64,000 nucleotides of DNA, from the NCBI GenBank assembly GCA_002794735.1, contig NBAZ01000017.1, positions 372,001-436,000 of the forward strand. Direction: 5' to 3'. Shown in pieces: positions 23,215 to 37,100 of the stretch. The position numbers and the translations under genes were made by a program. The notes beneath the pieces are model-generated. The model did not search any database and was not told the DNA's origin. It worked only from the letters and a program-made list of their open reading frames with translations. Source of the DNA: Pyrrhoderma lamaoense (taxonomy: Eukaryota > Basidiomycota > Agaricomycetes > Hymenochaetales > Hymenochaetaceae). The stretch's first letter is position 1, and each line of letters starts with the position of its first letter.

Positions 23215-26200
23215 GAGGAGAACGGAGGGAGACCAAAGAGAGTGAGATTAAGTGAGAGTGATATTAATCTGTGAGTGGAGGGGTGCCCGAGTCCACTGGA
23301 TCTTTGGAGAAAACTGGTATAGAGGGGTACTGTCCTGTACACAACGAAACTTTGAGCAACAGATACATATATTATAGCTCTCCCCTATTAGAAGGAACTT
23401 TTTTTCATCTCAATAGGACCTGAGTGCAAAATAGGTAGGCGTGTAACATTAATGCAAAATTATCCATAATTTCCCCTCCAGCGTATTTTTTACCGCTTTG
23501 GATATAACAAATACATATTATTCTGAATATGCGCTGCGAGCCGACTTCTTCGATCGGGGACTGCGAGGAGATGGCAGTGATTGAAGGATACGTTATTGCG
23601 TCCGTCCCGAGTTTGTCGCAATTCCGTGATCAAGATGGCTTTCTGACTGTAACATGCCACTGGCAGTACCATTGTAATGGGAAGATTTCGCCGACAGGAA
23701 CATCCGAAAGAGCCTGGGAGCGGTAGCATCGGAGCTCGTATAAAGATAAGGTTCTTCCATTCAAAGCGATGTAAGGGTTCTGCCGAGTCGGCGGTGAGTA
23801 CCCGAACTCGAACACTTCGACAAGCATCAGCTGAGGTCTCATGCTAAAGTTTTTGCTATGCCTTGAACCATCCTAAACCCGCGATCATTGTGCAAGAGTT
23901 ATTTAAGATAGATAACAGCCATCACATAAGTCAAGAGGTCGAGTTGTGAGTTTGAAAGTATTTACCTGCGGATGTATAAAATTTTGGTGAGGATAATTTA
24001 CAATCTTCAAGCAAATCAGAATCTTGAACGAATAACATGCTAAGATTTTTCAACCCTAGGTTATCCCAGGCACCTTGATCGATAAAGTATTCACAGTAGT
24101 ATTGATGCGAGCAAGTCTGTCAAGCGGAGGACGCCTATAGCTCAATCTGCCAGTCAGCTTATTCTGTCCACATTGAAATTTAGTGGATGTGAGAAGAAAC
24201 GTGCATATTGCGCGTTACTTCCGCAGAAAGCATGGTGTACCCCTAAGGACTTCTTTACGGGACGCTCTTATTTTCCTATTTCGAGACAATGTCAATATCC
24301 CTGTGGCGAGACTGTAACATCAATGTTGTTTATGAAAGACCGGTGGACGTTGATGTGTCGATGACTGCCAGGAAGTTGGTCTCGCCATTATGAACGCGAG
24401 TACATTTGTGACTTGTCAATCACGCATAGTGACATATCGTTTAATATTAATAGCAACAAAGGCAATATAATGCCTATTAGTATTACTATTAATATTGGAA
24501 TGAAATATTCAATAGCTCTTAATCTGAGTAGGATCGAAAATCGCCTATATGACATGATTGCATCCCTATGTTCACATAGCATACACACAAATTATGGACA
24601 AATTAATATGCCAGAAACCATATCATTGATGTACTTATCAATAGGCAATATATCATCGAACATGAGCATATCTATTTGAAAGTCTGCAGTTAAGGTGGAC
24701 CAGGATTAAGGGGCCATAAATTTCGACCGTACAGCACCCGAGTTAACGGAATTAAATTTAATGAGCTGGTTTCGAGGCCGCAGAAAGGAAGTCTCGAGGG
24801 TATACAATAAAACGTAGATACAATATCAAAAGAAGTGATGCTTAAAGTTGGGCGACTCCGATGGACAAAGGCGGAAGAAACTAAGGGATTTCGTTGAGGG
24901 CGATCATTGTCCGATTCACTTGGCCGCACAATTGAATAGTACCTGGTATGACAAAATCAAGAGTGATATTCCGGGGATGTGTTGAATGTTAGATAATTAT
25001 CATCAGTATCTTATTAATATTAGGTGTGATATCTTCCCAACTTAGTAAGTTCTTGTCTTGATGTACAAAAATAAACGATGTCTCGGCGAACCCGATGGAC
25101 TGATCGCCACAGTTCCCGCGTCGCATTTTGCCTCTGATGCAGCCCTGGGACCTGATCGTATACTGTTTTTCCAGACATCTTCAGGAAGAAAATTACAAAA
25201 GCATGCAAGAAAATTAAGGAAAAGAAGACTAAACGTTCCGTACTCAGGTAGTATACTCCTGAAAACCTTTTCAGCTTACCTTCAGACGGGCCGCTAGAAT
25301 ACAACATCCAAAGATTTCAAGCATTTTCGCTGGCGTTATTGAAGTGGACCTGATCACAAATAATGGATACCAAAAGTGAGACTAGCATTTCAGTCTATAA
25401 TTCCTATTCTGGATACGCAGAAGGCACCTCGTGTCTCAGAACATCAGTATTTGTATTTGTTGCAGTATGAAATTTCTAGGATCAAAATCCTGAAAATGAC
25501 ATCATGGAGCCATGTTGACCACAAACCGTTTTCATAACATTGTACGAAGTAGACACTAAGACAAACTATCAAATCAAAATACTACTCCCTTTTTTGCAAA
25601 GAAAGCATATGGCCTCGATTAGCTACTAATTTATTCTAAGTTATAGAATGTTCATCTACGAGGACCGGATAGATATGTTAACAAACCTACAAATACTAAG
25701 AAATTCTAGTCTTATGAGAACATGTAGTTAGAAATTGTGTTCAAGTTCAAAACGTATCAACCCCTCTTATCCATGTTGTCCTTATCCAGTAACTTTGAGA
25801 TCGTCTCCAAACGCCGGTTGCACGATTCAATCCTTGGTCTTGCTATATAGTATTTTTATGAAGCATATCCTATGCAGATATATTTTCAGTTTCTTGCCAA
25901 AATTACTAGTGAAATCATGTGGAAGTTATCCACAAAATGGATAGGGATACTAATAAATTGGTGTTCCCAGCTCCTTGCAATACCGCGGAGCACCTACACT
26001 AGAGTTTCCACACGTATATATGAATGTAGATAGATCTACTACGAGAATAGATATTACGATAGGTGAGTTTACTCTGTCGTCGCTGATAGGCTGTCCTTTA
26101 TTATACATATAGTATAAATAGTTATCTAATAGCCGATAACCAATCATCTTGCTTTTTATTTCATAATCTATGACTCAATTCAAATTAGAGATTCGAGGCC

Positions 26201-28388
26201 TCAATATACAATTAGTTGCTTTATATGATAGAGTTGATCGGTTCGTTTATCGTTCATAGCTACAGTTGGCATCAAACTCTGTCTATAAGTATGATAATCC
26301 AGCAAGAGGGCGTTAGAACGTAGACCAGATCCATCGGTATTGAAATGAAATATCACTTGATTATGTTACATCCATCTACTTCCTTTGAATTCTTCCATTC
26401 TTGGTCCCATGCAGTTATATTGATGCATGAACTTAAATGCATGATATTCGTTAGGAACGTCTTTGAGGAGACCGACGTCCTTTGGGGAGAAGTTGTCGTT
26501 ATCATACCCGCCATGCCCTGTTTCACGGTCCTCCTCTTTTCCGACTTTGTTACAAGCTCTTCAAATTACAGTTACCCTGAAAAAGCCATTGATTGTGTCA
26601 CGCTTATCGATACTGTTTGTGATCTGTGTTCTTTGACATTAAGGTTCTGGATGTATTAATCTTGTAGAGTTTTAGCATTCGAAGTCTGTGAGAGAATGTC
26701 GAACTAATATATGGTTTCAAGAAGAGATTCAATGAAAATATAGGATGGACAGGAATCGTACATCGGAAGTAATGGTCTCCGACCCTTATCTTGAGATGTA
26801 TACCCGTATCCTAGAAAGACAGCTAGAATGTATAGGAAACAACCCGAGAAAAAGCGCTGATCCAGAGCTCATTAAGATCGGAGAAGTCATCTTGTGTGCT
26901 AGAAAGCGGAAAATTAAGGGATCAAAGAAATCTATGGGTAGAAATAAGAGCCATTCAGTGGTTGTGCTTTAGCGTTGTTGAAAGTCGAAAACAGGTGTGT
27001 TCCTAGAAGGCACGATTTATGCCAATGGCGAGACTGTAGTGCACGATCTGGAATTGTCATACTCCTAAACTTATTGCTTTGAGCAAGAAACAAAGGCCTA
27101 GACCCAGTATAGAGAAGGGTCTAAATGATATTGTCCTCCTCACATTAAGACAGTCCTCCGCACACTAAGACAGTCTATGAGATTGAAAAATTCGTTTCCT
27201 TCCTATCGCCCAAAAGACATTTTCTCCGGTTATACAGTGATTACGGTTGATTTGCGGCGTATGTCAACACACACACACACACACACATACACTCACACGA
27301 ACCCAGAGTGGTGAAGAATGAAAATGGTTCAAACGTGATTCAGATATTGATGTGTGGATTTTCGGCGTGAGAACTTCTTTTACTCTGCTATCGATGAACA
27401 TCTAAAAGCCCTGGTTGGATCGCTTACACCTCAACCGCGAGAAAAAGGAGAACTTGTAAAAATACATGCTGAAACTGTTATTAAAAAATGTTTTTCAGTA
27501 CCACTGTTCAGGATACTGATCTTGGACGCTCGAAGAAGAACAGCAATTTGAAAAACAGAAATAAACGTTCTTTAGTTGATTTTGATGCGCTGTCCTGGAC
27601 CGGATGACTCTATTCTGAAAGAATTCTTCGGGGTCTTGAAGTACACTCTTGTTGACGGCATCTAATGGTGATTGAAAGGACTTCTATAAGGAGTCGGCAC
27701 ATTGGTACCGGAACTGATATGGATTCAACTTCTCATGGATACTGATGACGAAATCTTGACTTCGCCCAACACGCCCGTTCAGCTCGCAGGAAGGACGGCC
27801 GAATAGCAATGAGATGATGCATCGAAAAGTGATTATTGACATTTGTGGCAATGAAAGTTTTCTCATCTCAACAAGAGAAAATACCTAGGGGTTATCCGAT
27901 CTCAGACTCGGAAAGACTTCTTTCTCCTCTTGTGTGCTCCCTTTTGTTCGCTTCCCCCTTTCCGGGACGTATTTGCATAGGTTTACAAACATTTATTGGA
28001 CTGTCTGCGTACCTGTCCGACGCCCTTGTGTGGCTATCTTGACAGTATCACCTTCCCCCTGGACCTATACTTAAAATACAGAGTTATAGCCGCTTGATTC
28101 AGATCCAGGCGAGGCTGGCGACGATCGCTGATCAACAGGGTTTAAGTACTGAACTCTGCCACTGAACAACCTCCCTAGCCGTCTTCCCTCTCCTCCTCCT
28201 CCCTTTCTTTCCTCATCGAGGTATTAACCTCATATCCCACAGGTCTATTCTCAAGGCGACTAGTCACTACATCTTCTATTCCCCCCACTGTCCTTTCTTT
28301 TATATTTTTCAGATCAGTTACTATTTCTTAACGGGCATCCATCCTCAGATTATTCTTACTCCAAACAACAGACGAAGCTTTTCAGAAG
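23215..28388. other. 5 kb gene-poor region
   Basis: No ORF on either strand shows a motif I recognise. The longest are 26345-26659 (+, 104 codons, ATG start) and 25020-25307 (-, 95 codons). Small ORFs at 26745-26972 and 27354-27551 (+) are basic and unremarkable. Splicing these short ORFs gave no conserved domain that I could see. The region includes the GH16 promoter at the left and a pyrimidine-rich GT2 promoter at about 28150-28320. No long terminal repeats or transposase motifs were found by eye. Confidence 0.45.
27267..27286. repeat. (AC)10 microsatellite
   Basis: Ten uninterrupted AC units, followed by a degenerate ATACACTCACACG tail. About 100 bases to the left is a short imperfect duplication of about 15 bases (ATTAAGACAGTC and ACTAAGACAGTC, 27145-27180). 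Confidence 0.9.
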
Positions 28389-31300
28389 ATGGATTATGAT
28401 GCATATGATGCTATTCTCCACCACGTCTTCAAGCAGACACAAGGTGACGCGTGGTTTAAACCCTCCGAAGAGAATGTAGCCGCTGGTGTCTGTCTTCGAG
28501 TCGAACCAGGTCACTTTCGTGTTTTCCCTTATGAGAATCACTATCTTGCACCGTTTGAAGCTGCAGTACGTGCTTTAAATCCAGTTGTTGCCGTGAAAAT
28601 CCGCAGCGCTGCGGTGCACGCTGCTCTTGCGACTGTGTAAGTAGTGCTATCTTATACTTGATAGCCTTCTTTAAACTCTATCTTGCTTCATAGGACCGAT
28701 GATAGTGTTGCGCTTTATGTGGACGTCAACACCCGCATACAAATCTTGGATACTATGGCTCGACTTCCTCGGGCTGATAAAGAACAAAGCGGAGCATTTA
28801 TTGTATGCATATTTAATTGCTATCTCTCTCGTGGTTCTGATATATGCTTTATATTTAGCGCGATGAGAGAGTATAGTCGTCTGGGCTGACAATCTAGACA
28901 GTATTATACCTATCTGTAGAGACTTTGAAGATAAGCTCATTAAGCTTGTCTGGAGAGCTCGACCTCCACTTTCTTCCAGTGCCTCGGCCATGACTTCTGG
29001 TTCTATTGGTTTTGCAATTAGTCCTTCATCAGCCAGTCCGTCGACTCAGAACCTCAAAGATAGATCAGACTCCTATAGTGAAAAGACAGGTCCTGATCAT
29101 GCACTTGTAGCAAAGAAACCCCAAAAGGGTTTTTCCTGGTTTGGTTGGCGCAGTACGAAACAGAAGAAGGGACTTACGCAGCCAGTATGGGTTCTGGTGG
29201 GAGAACGGAGAGAACAGATCTTGAGGCCGGAGATGATGAACCAGAGGCACGCCCGATTCGCTTGTTTGCACCCGTTTATGGAGGTCTGGGTGCTGGAATG
29301 TCTCTGTTCTTTATCGGCTCTGGATTAAACGTTCTCATCCAGGAATGGATGCTTGATGGAAGCAAATTACGTTTTGCTCTTCTTGCAGCCTCACCCTTCC
29401 TCTTTTGTGTCTCCCTATTCTTCTCTCTTCAAGTAATCACGAATATATCTTATGTTCTTGGTCCGGTTGCTCAGTTTCACGAAAATAGCAAGTACTACTC
29501 CGCCGTAGCACCAAAGCCAAACAAACGCGTAGACAATAATTTACCCCATATTACTATCCAAATGCCTGTTTATAAAGAGTCTCTCAAGGAAACGATGTGA
29601 GTATAAAATTTCAATTTACCTTTGTGCACGTATACATCGATGGTGCATACATGCGACAGGAAAATAAATTTTCCTTTTCGTTAATATAGATGCTAACGAT
29701 GTTGTTCGCAGAACGCCCTCTGTGGAATCGCTCAAGAAAGCTATGCAAACTTATGCTCGTCAAGGGGGTACGTCATCAATCTTTATCAATGACGATGGTT
29801 TGCAGCTCTTGAATCCTGAAGACCGTCATGCTCGTCTCGAGTTCTATGCGAACCATGGAATTGGATTTGTTGCGCGTCCTGCTCATGACTCAAGCCCCGA
29901 TGGTTTTAAACGTGCCGGTCGTTTCAAAAAGCCAGTAATATGAATTATGGGTTATCTCTCTCTCTCAAACTTGAGAAATGTATCAAAAAACTGGGAGCAG
30001 AACTCGCACTATCTCGCGCCGAAAAAAGTCGTGCTGCAAGTCGTGAGGATTGGATGAATATGATGATGATGAAGAAGACTTTGATGAAGACGAGAAATTA
30101 GAAGAGCGTGCACTGCAAATGGCCATCGAGGAAACCTACGCTGAGTCTGGCAATCGTTTCCGCCCGTGGGCTGCTCATGCTCGCTCTATCCGAGTCGGCG
30201 AAATTATTCTGATTGTAGACTCTGATACCGTCGTCCCAGAAGACTGTCTTCGTGATGCGGCACGCGAACTTGCCGAGTGTCCCGAAGTTGCCATCATTCA
30301 ACACGAGTCTGACGTCATGCAGGTTGCTCATCACTACTTTGAGAACGGCATTGCCCATTTCACACGACGTATTAATAGATGTATTAGTATGGCTTGTGCA
30401 AATGGGGAGGTTGCTCCCTTCGTCGGGCACAACGCCTTTCTGCGCTGGAGTGCTATTCAGGATGCTGCTTCATAGACGAGGCTGATGGAAAAAAGAAGAT
30501 ATGGTCGGAGGCGAACGTGTCAGAAGACTTCGACATGGCATTGCGCTTACAACTCGCTGGTTATAGTATCCGTTGGGCCTCGTATAGTAATGGCGGATTC
30601 AAAGAAGGAGTCTCTCTTACTTGTGACGATGAATTAAACAGATGGCAGAAGTACGCATATGGTTGTAACGAGCTCATCTTCAACCCACTTGTCGATTGGT
30701 GGCGTAAAGGACCGATAACGAAGCAATTGCATACATTTATGTGGAGCGGTGCACCTATTCACTACAAGATTTCGATGATGAGTTACATGTTTTCCTACTA
30801 TGGAATTGCTATCTCTGTAGCACTTTCTTGGTGAACTATCTCATCCTTGGGTTTGCGCTTGATATAGACGGTTATTACATGCATTCGTTTGAGATATGGC
30901 TTGCATGTACGGTTGTCTTCCCAGGTGCTGGGAACATCGGTTATACACTCCTTGAATATCGTCTTGGGACCCGTTCGTTACTAGATGCATTGATTGAGAA
31001 TACAACATGGATCCCCTTCTTGTACGTTCTTTGATTCTAATTTCATAAATACTTGCTTATACTTTTTCAGCTTTTTCTTCTTCGGTGGCCTAAGTGTACA
31101 CCTTTCTCAGGCCCTTCTTGCTCACACTTTCTCATACAATATTACCTGGGGTGCAACGAAGAAAGAAGTAGAGCGTTCGAATTTCTTCATTGAGGTTCCA
31201 AAGATCCTTCGTCGCTTCTGGTTATCTATTGTCATATCTCTCATGCTTGTCGCACTAATGGTGATCATGGCGACGGATCTGATTCCCTTAGAGTGGCAAA

Positions 31301-31407
31301 TCTCTGTAGCTGATTGGGCCGTCATTTTCCCGCTTGCCATAACGGTTGGGTGCCACTTATTATATCCAGTTATCTTGAATCCTTGGTTGATGATATTTAG
31401 TTACTGA
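28389..31407 (+). CDS. GT2-family polysaccharide synthase-like membrane protein
   Basis: The start is the ATG at 28389 (MDYDAYDAILHHVFKQTQGD). Visible: an N-terminal soluble domain of about 200 residues (VVVWADNLDSIIPICRDFED), a Ser-rich linker with FSWFGWRSTKQKKG, two membrane segments (LFAPVYGGLGAGMSLFFIG and ALLAASPFLFCVSLFFSLQ), then the glycosyltransferase core. The core has HITIQMPVYKESL, SSIFINDDGLQLL, an acidic insert, EIILIVDSDTVVPED, FVGHNAFLRW, SEDFDMALRLQLAGY and NRWQKYAYGCNELIF, followed by about five more membrane segments. This is the layout of processive GT2 synthases (chitin, hyaluronan and cellulose synthase relatives); the sugar is unknown. The final motif reads ELNRW instead of QxxRW. 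Six single-base losses break the frame: about 28871-28875, 29182-29183, 29932-29934, 30052-30053, 30469-30470 and 30830-30831. Each restores a conserved motif when read across. Introns are near 28639-28693, 28804-28858, 29597-29711 and 31022-31070. Confidence 0.82.
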
Positions 31408-34123
31408 GGGGATCCAGTTGATACCCTTGGTCCATCTTTTAAGAAATCTCATAGATTCCATCTCATGTACATTAGTATGGACTTATGATATCGCATAATA
31501 TCTTGTTTTGGGTTATGGAGTATTCTTGTTCAATCGCCTTTCGTCTTCATCCTTGATTATGTTTGTACTAGGCTGTTTATTAATTATTTCTTTTATCCTT
31601 CTATTTTGGGTTCTGAGTTGGTATGATTTATCTTCCCATTAGTAGTTGTACATATATGATCCCCTTCTAGAAATATATCACGCTCTTTCACCAGTTTATA
31701 TACCTTTGATGCATAAGTACCTGATTTCAACAAAGGGACTTAAAAATGGGTTAAGTCTTGCAGGTTGGCATACAATAGATAGAGAAATTAAGCACTTGGC
31801 TACATCTGCTAGGTCTTAATACGAAAAAAAATATTGTGACTCTTCTGTGAACCTTGAAGAAGGATGTATTTTCATTTTGTGCGAAATTTGATACTCAATG
31901 TGTAATTAAAGATTATAATAGACTGGCCAGCGGAGCTGGTATCTATGAGGAGAGAAATACCATGTATCTGAATCCGATTTTTGGATCCGACTTTTGATAC
32001 GAGGAGTTAAAAAGAAATATACATAAGATGCATAGCTATTCTTCTACCTAAAAAAAGTACTAATGGGAATAGTTCGGTTAAATTATGCAATATGAAAAAA
32101 GGGTACATGGGTAATTATATATCATATGTGATCAAGCCATTTTTTTAGCAACGAGAAAACATCTTTATTCAGTTTTATGCGTGGTGTGACAAAGGTACAA
32201 GAATTGGATGGAGTCCTTTGAGGCACTTTAGGATTTGATCGGTATAAATGTGCTCTAAACTAAGAGCGCCTGGTAAAGATAGAATGGGATTTTTGGTTGA
32301 GGTAAAGGAACGAGGAGAATATTCGAAGTCGTTTCATCGGATTAAGTCGTTCCGATTACTTCTCCTAAAATCCCACTTAGTGAGGGGACTTTCTATCTGA
32401 CTGACACACATCTGAATAGTTTGCCGTTGCCGACAGGGATGAGAGGGAAATAATCAAACCCGCCGAGTAAGTAAGAAGGGAGGAAGAAAAGAAGCACTAG
32501 AGGCGTTCCCTCCCGGATCCGATCATAGAAGAAAAGGAATCTTTTGAGTGATAGGGGAATAAGAAAAGAAAAGAAACAAGTAAAAAAAGTATATTGAACA
32601 AGGAACAGTTCCCTTGTGCAAGATGGACGCGGCGCCTTACCCGTCCATCTTGGAGATAAGGAGATAGGGCCAGGAGAAAAAAGGAGGGAAGATATTCCAA
32701 TCTTCTCTTGAAGCGTTGCGGGAAAGAGTAATTGAAAACTTTTTTTGAAGAAACTAGAGAAAAGTAATAATCCTGGAAGACTAGGAACAGTGCACAGTAC
32801 ATAGCGAATAGTGTTGTCATCCCGAAAGCCTGGATGCTTCCCTCCTCTCGATACTTTTCGAGTACAAGATGAAAAATGTCAGATTTTGATCGCAACGTTG
32901 TCCGGACACGGGCACGACAGGGATCAGACATAAGACTGCTTAGCAAATTTGTGGTACAATTAGTCGCCTGCTGTTGTAAAGTGGCTGACAATAAGATACG
33001 CAAATTCACTAGAGTCAGAATTGCATGGATCCAGACCATATCTATTTGAAAATGATCAATCAAAATGTGATCAGAGATTCAATGTACTTTGTAGATACAT
33101 GCCGTTTAGAGTGTCTTTGGTATTTAATATGGCTGACACCGAATAAATTCCATGAGTACCAATATACCCTTGTAAGGAAATTGCAGGAGTATTATGCGTG
33201 CTGTGAGACAAAACCTCCGCGAAACGTTCACATCGGAACATGGTTCAATCAAGGATTCTACACGGACACATCACGACAAGAGCCATCAGTTATCTAGGCG
33301 ACCTTTTCCTTGGAACAACGATTAGTTTTGCTTCTCGAGTTTCTCTTCTTGTAACTCATGCAGTGATTGAAAGAAATATAAAGTGGGTCACAACAAGATA
33401 TTGGAATATTAGTATTTAAAACATCCGATATTGTAGCCAGTGATCCAAATCGGTACGACTTAACAAGACCTTGGACGCTGTAACTCCTCGAGCAAGTTCG
33501 ACAGGGTATGAGTTAAAAAAACCGTAAGTCTAGCCCTTGTGATCATACTAAACAGAAGACCGGTGCAATGTATACAGTAGTAGAAGCCTGATGCGTTCTG
33601 GTCTGCATCCGCACTCAGTGCCAGCACGTTGTTCTTTTCATTTTGGATTATCATCAAGCTTTTCGTTTCAATTCGAATCTGTCCTCATTTTTGAGAAGGA
33701 TGGGTTATCTTTTTTCCTCCATTCTCAACTAGTTCTTTTCCTGTACGAGTAAGACGGTTCTTCATTCACCAACAGTACCGTGTACGCGAGTCTTCGTATC
33801 GTGTAAGCCCGTAGAATTATACTATGGGATGTAAAAAAAATGTCAGGGATCTCGTCGTTTTTTGTCGCTTATCTCATGATGTCTTCAATTCTTTTACTTA
33901 CGAATGCCAATTGTTCGGAGAGTGAAGTCCTTAAAATAAGAAAGTTGGAGTGTTGTGACCGAAGACGAAAATACCTCACGGACACTACCGGTGATCCATA
34001 TTTGGGAATTATGCGCACTTGGCACTAGCGATAGTTAATGAGCTCTATAATTCCCGAAGTTACACGGACGTCGTCATATGTAGTGTTCGGAACAGATTAC
34101 ACTTGTCTAAGTTAGCTACTCGT
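31408..34123. other. Intergenic with doubtful small ORFs
   Basis: Mostly AT-rich. A 188-codon minus-strand ORF (32497-33063) begins with TTG or an internal ATG; it is hydrophobic and Arg-rich in places, with no motif I recognise. An ATG-started 90-codon ORF (33025-33297, +) partly overlaps it. At 33840-34028 (+) a 62-codon ORF starts MSGISSFFVAYLMMSSILLL, which resembles a signal peptide, but nothing else supports it. I do not call any of them genes. Confidence 0.35.
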
Positions 34124-37100
34124 ATGGGGATGCAAACGAGACGGCGAATATCCTATGTGATACCCTCGCCGTCACTAACATCTGTTCCGAGGCTTGCTCT
34201 ACCACCGGATGGCGCTCCAAGAAATGGTCGGACAGGTCCTATCTTAATACCCATGGGCGCTAGTAGAACCATGAACAACGCAAAGGAATATCATGAAACG
34301 CTTCCTCGTCATCCTCAACACAGGCTGGCCGTTGCTGCATATGCTCTCGATACTACAACTCAACTCCCAGGTAGGAACAGCCCCGAAGGGATACTTTATT
34401 CAGGTGGAAGGGATGGCATGATTATGAGTTGGGATCTCGGAATGCCTATGAAGCCTCGCACCTACAGATACGATGCGTTTTCTCGATCTGGAACTCGTCG
34501 TCTAGGCCGCTGGGAGAAGTTAACTCGAGATGAAGAGGATGATAGTTTATATGAGGAAGACGACGACGACGATTTTATAACGAGCGATGGTGATGTACTC
34601 GGAGATGTTCTTGAAAGCGGTGGAAGAAGGGGCTCACGATACTGGGTGAAAAAAGGAGAAGCGCCTTTTGAGCAACGATGGGAGCTTGATGTCGACAATG
34701 TTGAGCCTGGTCAAGTATGTTATTTAAATATTCATCTACGCAAGCTCTTAATATTTGCCCAATGCAGCAAGCTCATTGGAGACAGTATACCCAAGCACAT
34801 ACAGACTGGATTAACGATATCTTACTGTGCAACTTGAATCAGACAGGTATGCAAATAACGCGTATCCGAATACTTTCTACTGAAATAATTCATAGTTATA
34901 TCGGGGTCTTCAGACGGCACCGTTAAAGCATGGAACCCGCATAGCTCACCATCTGACCCTTCAACTATTGGAACTCATTCAGACTATGTACGGTGCCTAG
35001 CTCAATGGTATACCTGTATTTCAACTTGGGTAGAATTGTGCTAATTTTTCTGTATTAGCTATGAGAGACGTTGGGTAGCCTCAGGATCGTTCGACCGCAG
35101 CATCAAGCTATGGGACTTGAGTCAACCTCGCAACGACCCATTATTAACACTTCTTCCCCCGGACTCAGCAGGGCCAAAATCTTCGGTTTATGCACTTGCA
35201 ACAGACCCTATGGGACATGTCGTCGCTTCTGGGGGACCAGAACGTGTAATCCGCACCTGGGATCCTCGCTCTGGAAAGAGAATCGGAAAACTCGTTGGGC
35301 ACACTGATAATATTCGTGTCATCCTTATGTCTGATGATTCGAGATATGTACGTTATACTTCTTTGTTTTCGTGTTGTTTGCTTTCTTATTTATTTACCTG
35401 TCTAATTATTGCTTAGCTTCTGACAGGTTCAGCGGATGCTTCAATAAAATTATGGTCTATTCTCTCTCCTCAACGATGTATTTATACATTCACGCACCAC
35501 ACGGAATCAGTTTGGTCCCTATTCTCATCTCATCCTTCCCTTGAAGTGTTTTATTCTGGAGATCGCTCTGGTATTGTTTGTCGTGTTGACGTTGAAGAAT
35601 GTGATCGCATAGCAGAAGGCGAATGCATTGTGCTATGCAAAGATACTGGTGACCCACATATGGCGACGTCTGAAGGGATCAGTAAGATTCTTGCTATGGA
35701 TGATCATCTCTTGTGGACTGCATCAGGAAGTTCGAATATTACGAGATGGCGCATTCCACGGGCTCGCATGGCCCGGTCCACAACTGACTTTACTATGATC
35801 AGCCCAATATCAGAAACGAGTAGTCCCATTCTAGCAAGAAATGACACCCTTCCTAGTCATACTACATATTCGACAGTTTCCCCTGATGCACCGACTAAAA
35901 GGAAAACAAGGGGGCAATCTATGACACCTTCTATCACCGCTTCGTTCATTTCTAGTTCAACATCCTTGATTGGAAATGGAGAGAATACGCTTCATGGCAT
36001 TCCTTATGAGAGTTTAGTCAAGCTCACTACTCCTAATACATCACATGTGCCATTCAATAGTTCATCTCGAGGCGAAGTTTCTACTCTGTATTCGGCTGCA
36101 TCGATAAGATCTATCCCTCTGCAAGTACAAGATCGTCCCCAACCTATGGGGCTGCATCTAGGCCACTCACATACGGTGTCTTTGGGACAGTCTTCTATTG
36201 TAAACCTCGGACCCGGGGACGCAGAGATACTCTCAGTCCTCCGATTCCAGATGGAGCTCCATACAATAAGCCGAGTGCACGTTTACAGTATGAAGAGCGT
36301 GACGTTGCCCCAGATGCGGTCCAACTCATTAAAGAGCCAGATTTAGTCATAAATGGTGCCCACGGGCTTGTCCGTGTGCTTATACTGAATGATCGCATTC
36401 ATGCACTGACAATAAACACTGCTGGGATTGTAGCAGTGTGGGACATTATTCGAGCTCGATGTCTTGGAAAATACTGCAGAGAAGATGTGTATGTAGCTAA
36501 CTCAAACGTTTCAAACAGTGTACCTAGTGGGGATGCAGGACGTATATCACCGAGAAGCGCTTTGGAACTCGTAAGAGAACGCATAGAAGGTGAAGCAGTT
36601 GTCAATGCTTGGGCAAGTGCGGATACGCGGATTGGAGAGTTGACTATACATATTCTTGAACGCTGGTTTGAATCTGAGGTTTTTGCTGACGAGGCTGGGT
36701 ATAGCTCGGAGCGAGCCTTCAGCGATGATCATAGACGTAAGCTTAGATGTCTTAGTCACCGGGGTTGCAACTACTTAAAGTTCTTGACAGTCAATCTAGG
36801 AAAGTGGATTCTCCGTAATTTATTTTATGGTTTCATACGTGAAGAGCAAAGAGATGCGGCCAGACATTCCTATGATACATCTCCATCTTCGTACAAAGGC
36901 TCTCGGGAAATGAAAATAGCCATCCACGTATAGCATTTGACCCTACTATCCCTCCTAATGTTATTCCACCTATCCCAACATTCCCAGATAATCTAGTAGG
37001 GAACATCCATAAAGGACTTTCTCCTATTGCGCAGTCACCAATAGGTGCCTTAAGTAGCGATACACCATCAACGCCTCGACCCAATGATGTTCACTTGCCA

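Noticed and set aside
23700..23850. Possible tRNA (GTTCGAGTTC on the minus strand)
   Set aside because: No matching acceptor stem, D arm or anticodon arm could be folded around it.
28389..31407. Calling the GT2, WSC oxidase and other frame-broken genes pseudogenes
   Set aside because: The same kind of one-base loss also hits SMC2 and MEF1, so a shared technical cause is more likely than gene death.
32497..33063. 188-codon minus-strand ORF
   Set aside because: It starts at a TTG, shows no conserved motif, overlaps another ORF on the opposite strand and sits in low-complexity purine-rich DNA.
33840..34028. Possible small secreted protein with a signal-like N-terminus
   Set aside because: Only 62 codons and no support beyond a hydrophobic start; it lies just before WDR48 and could be part of its 5' region.
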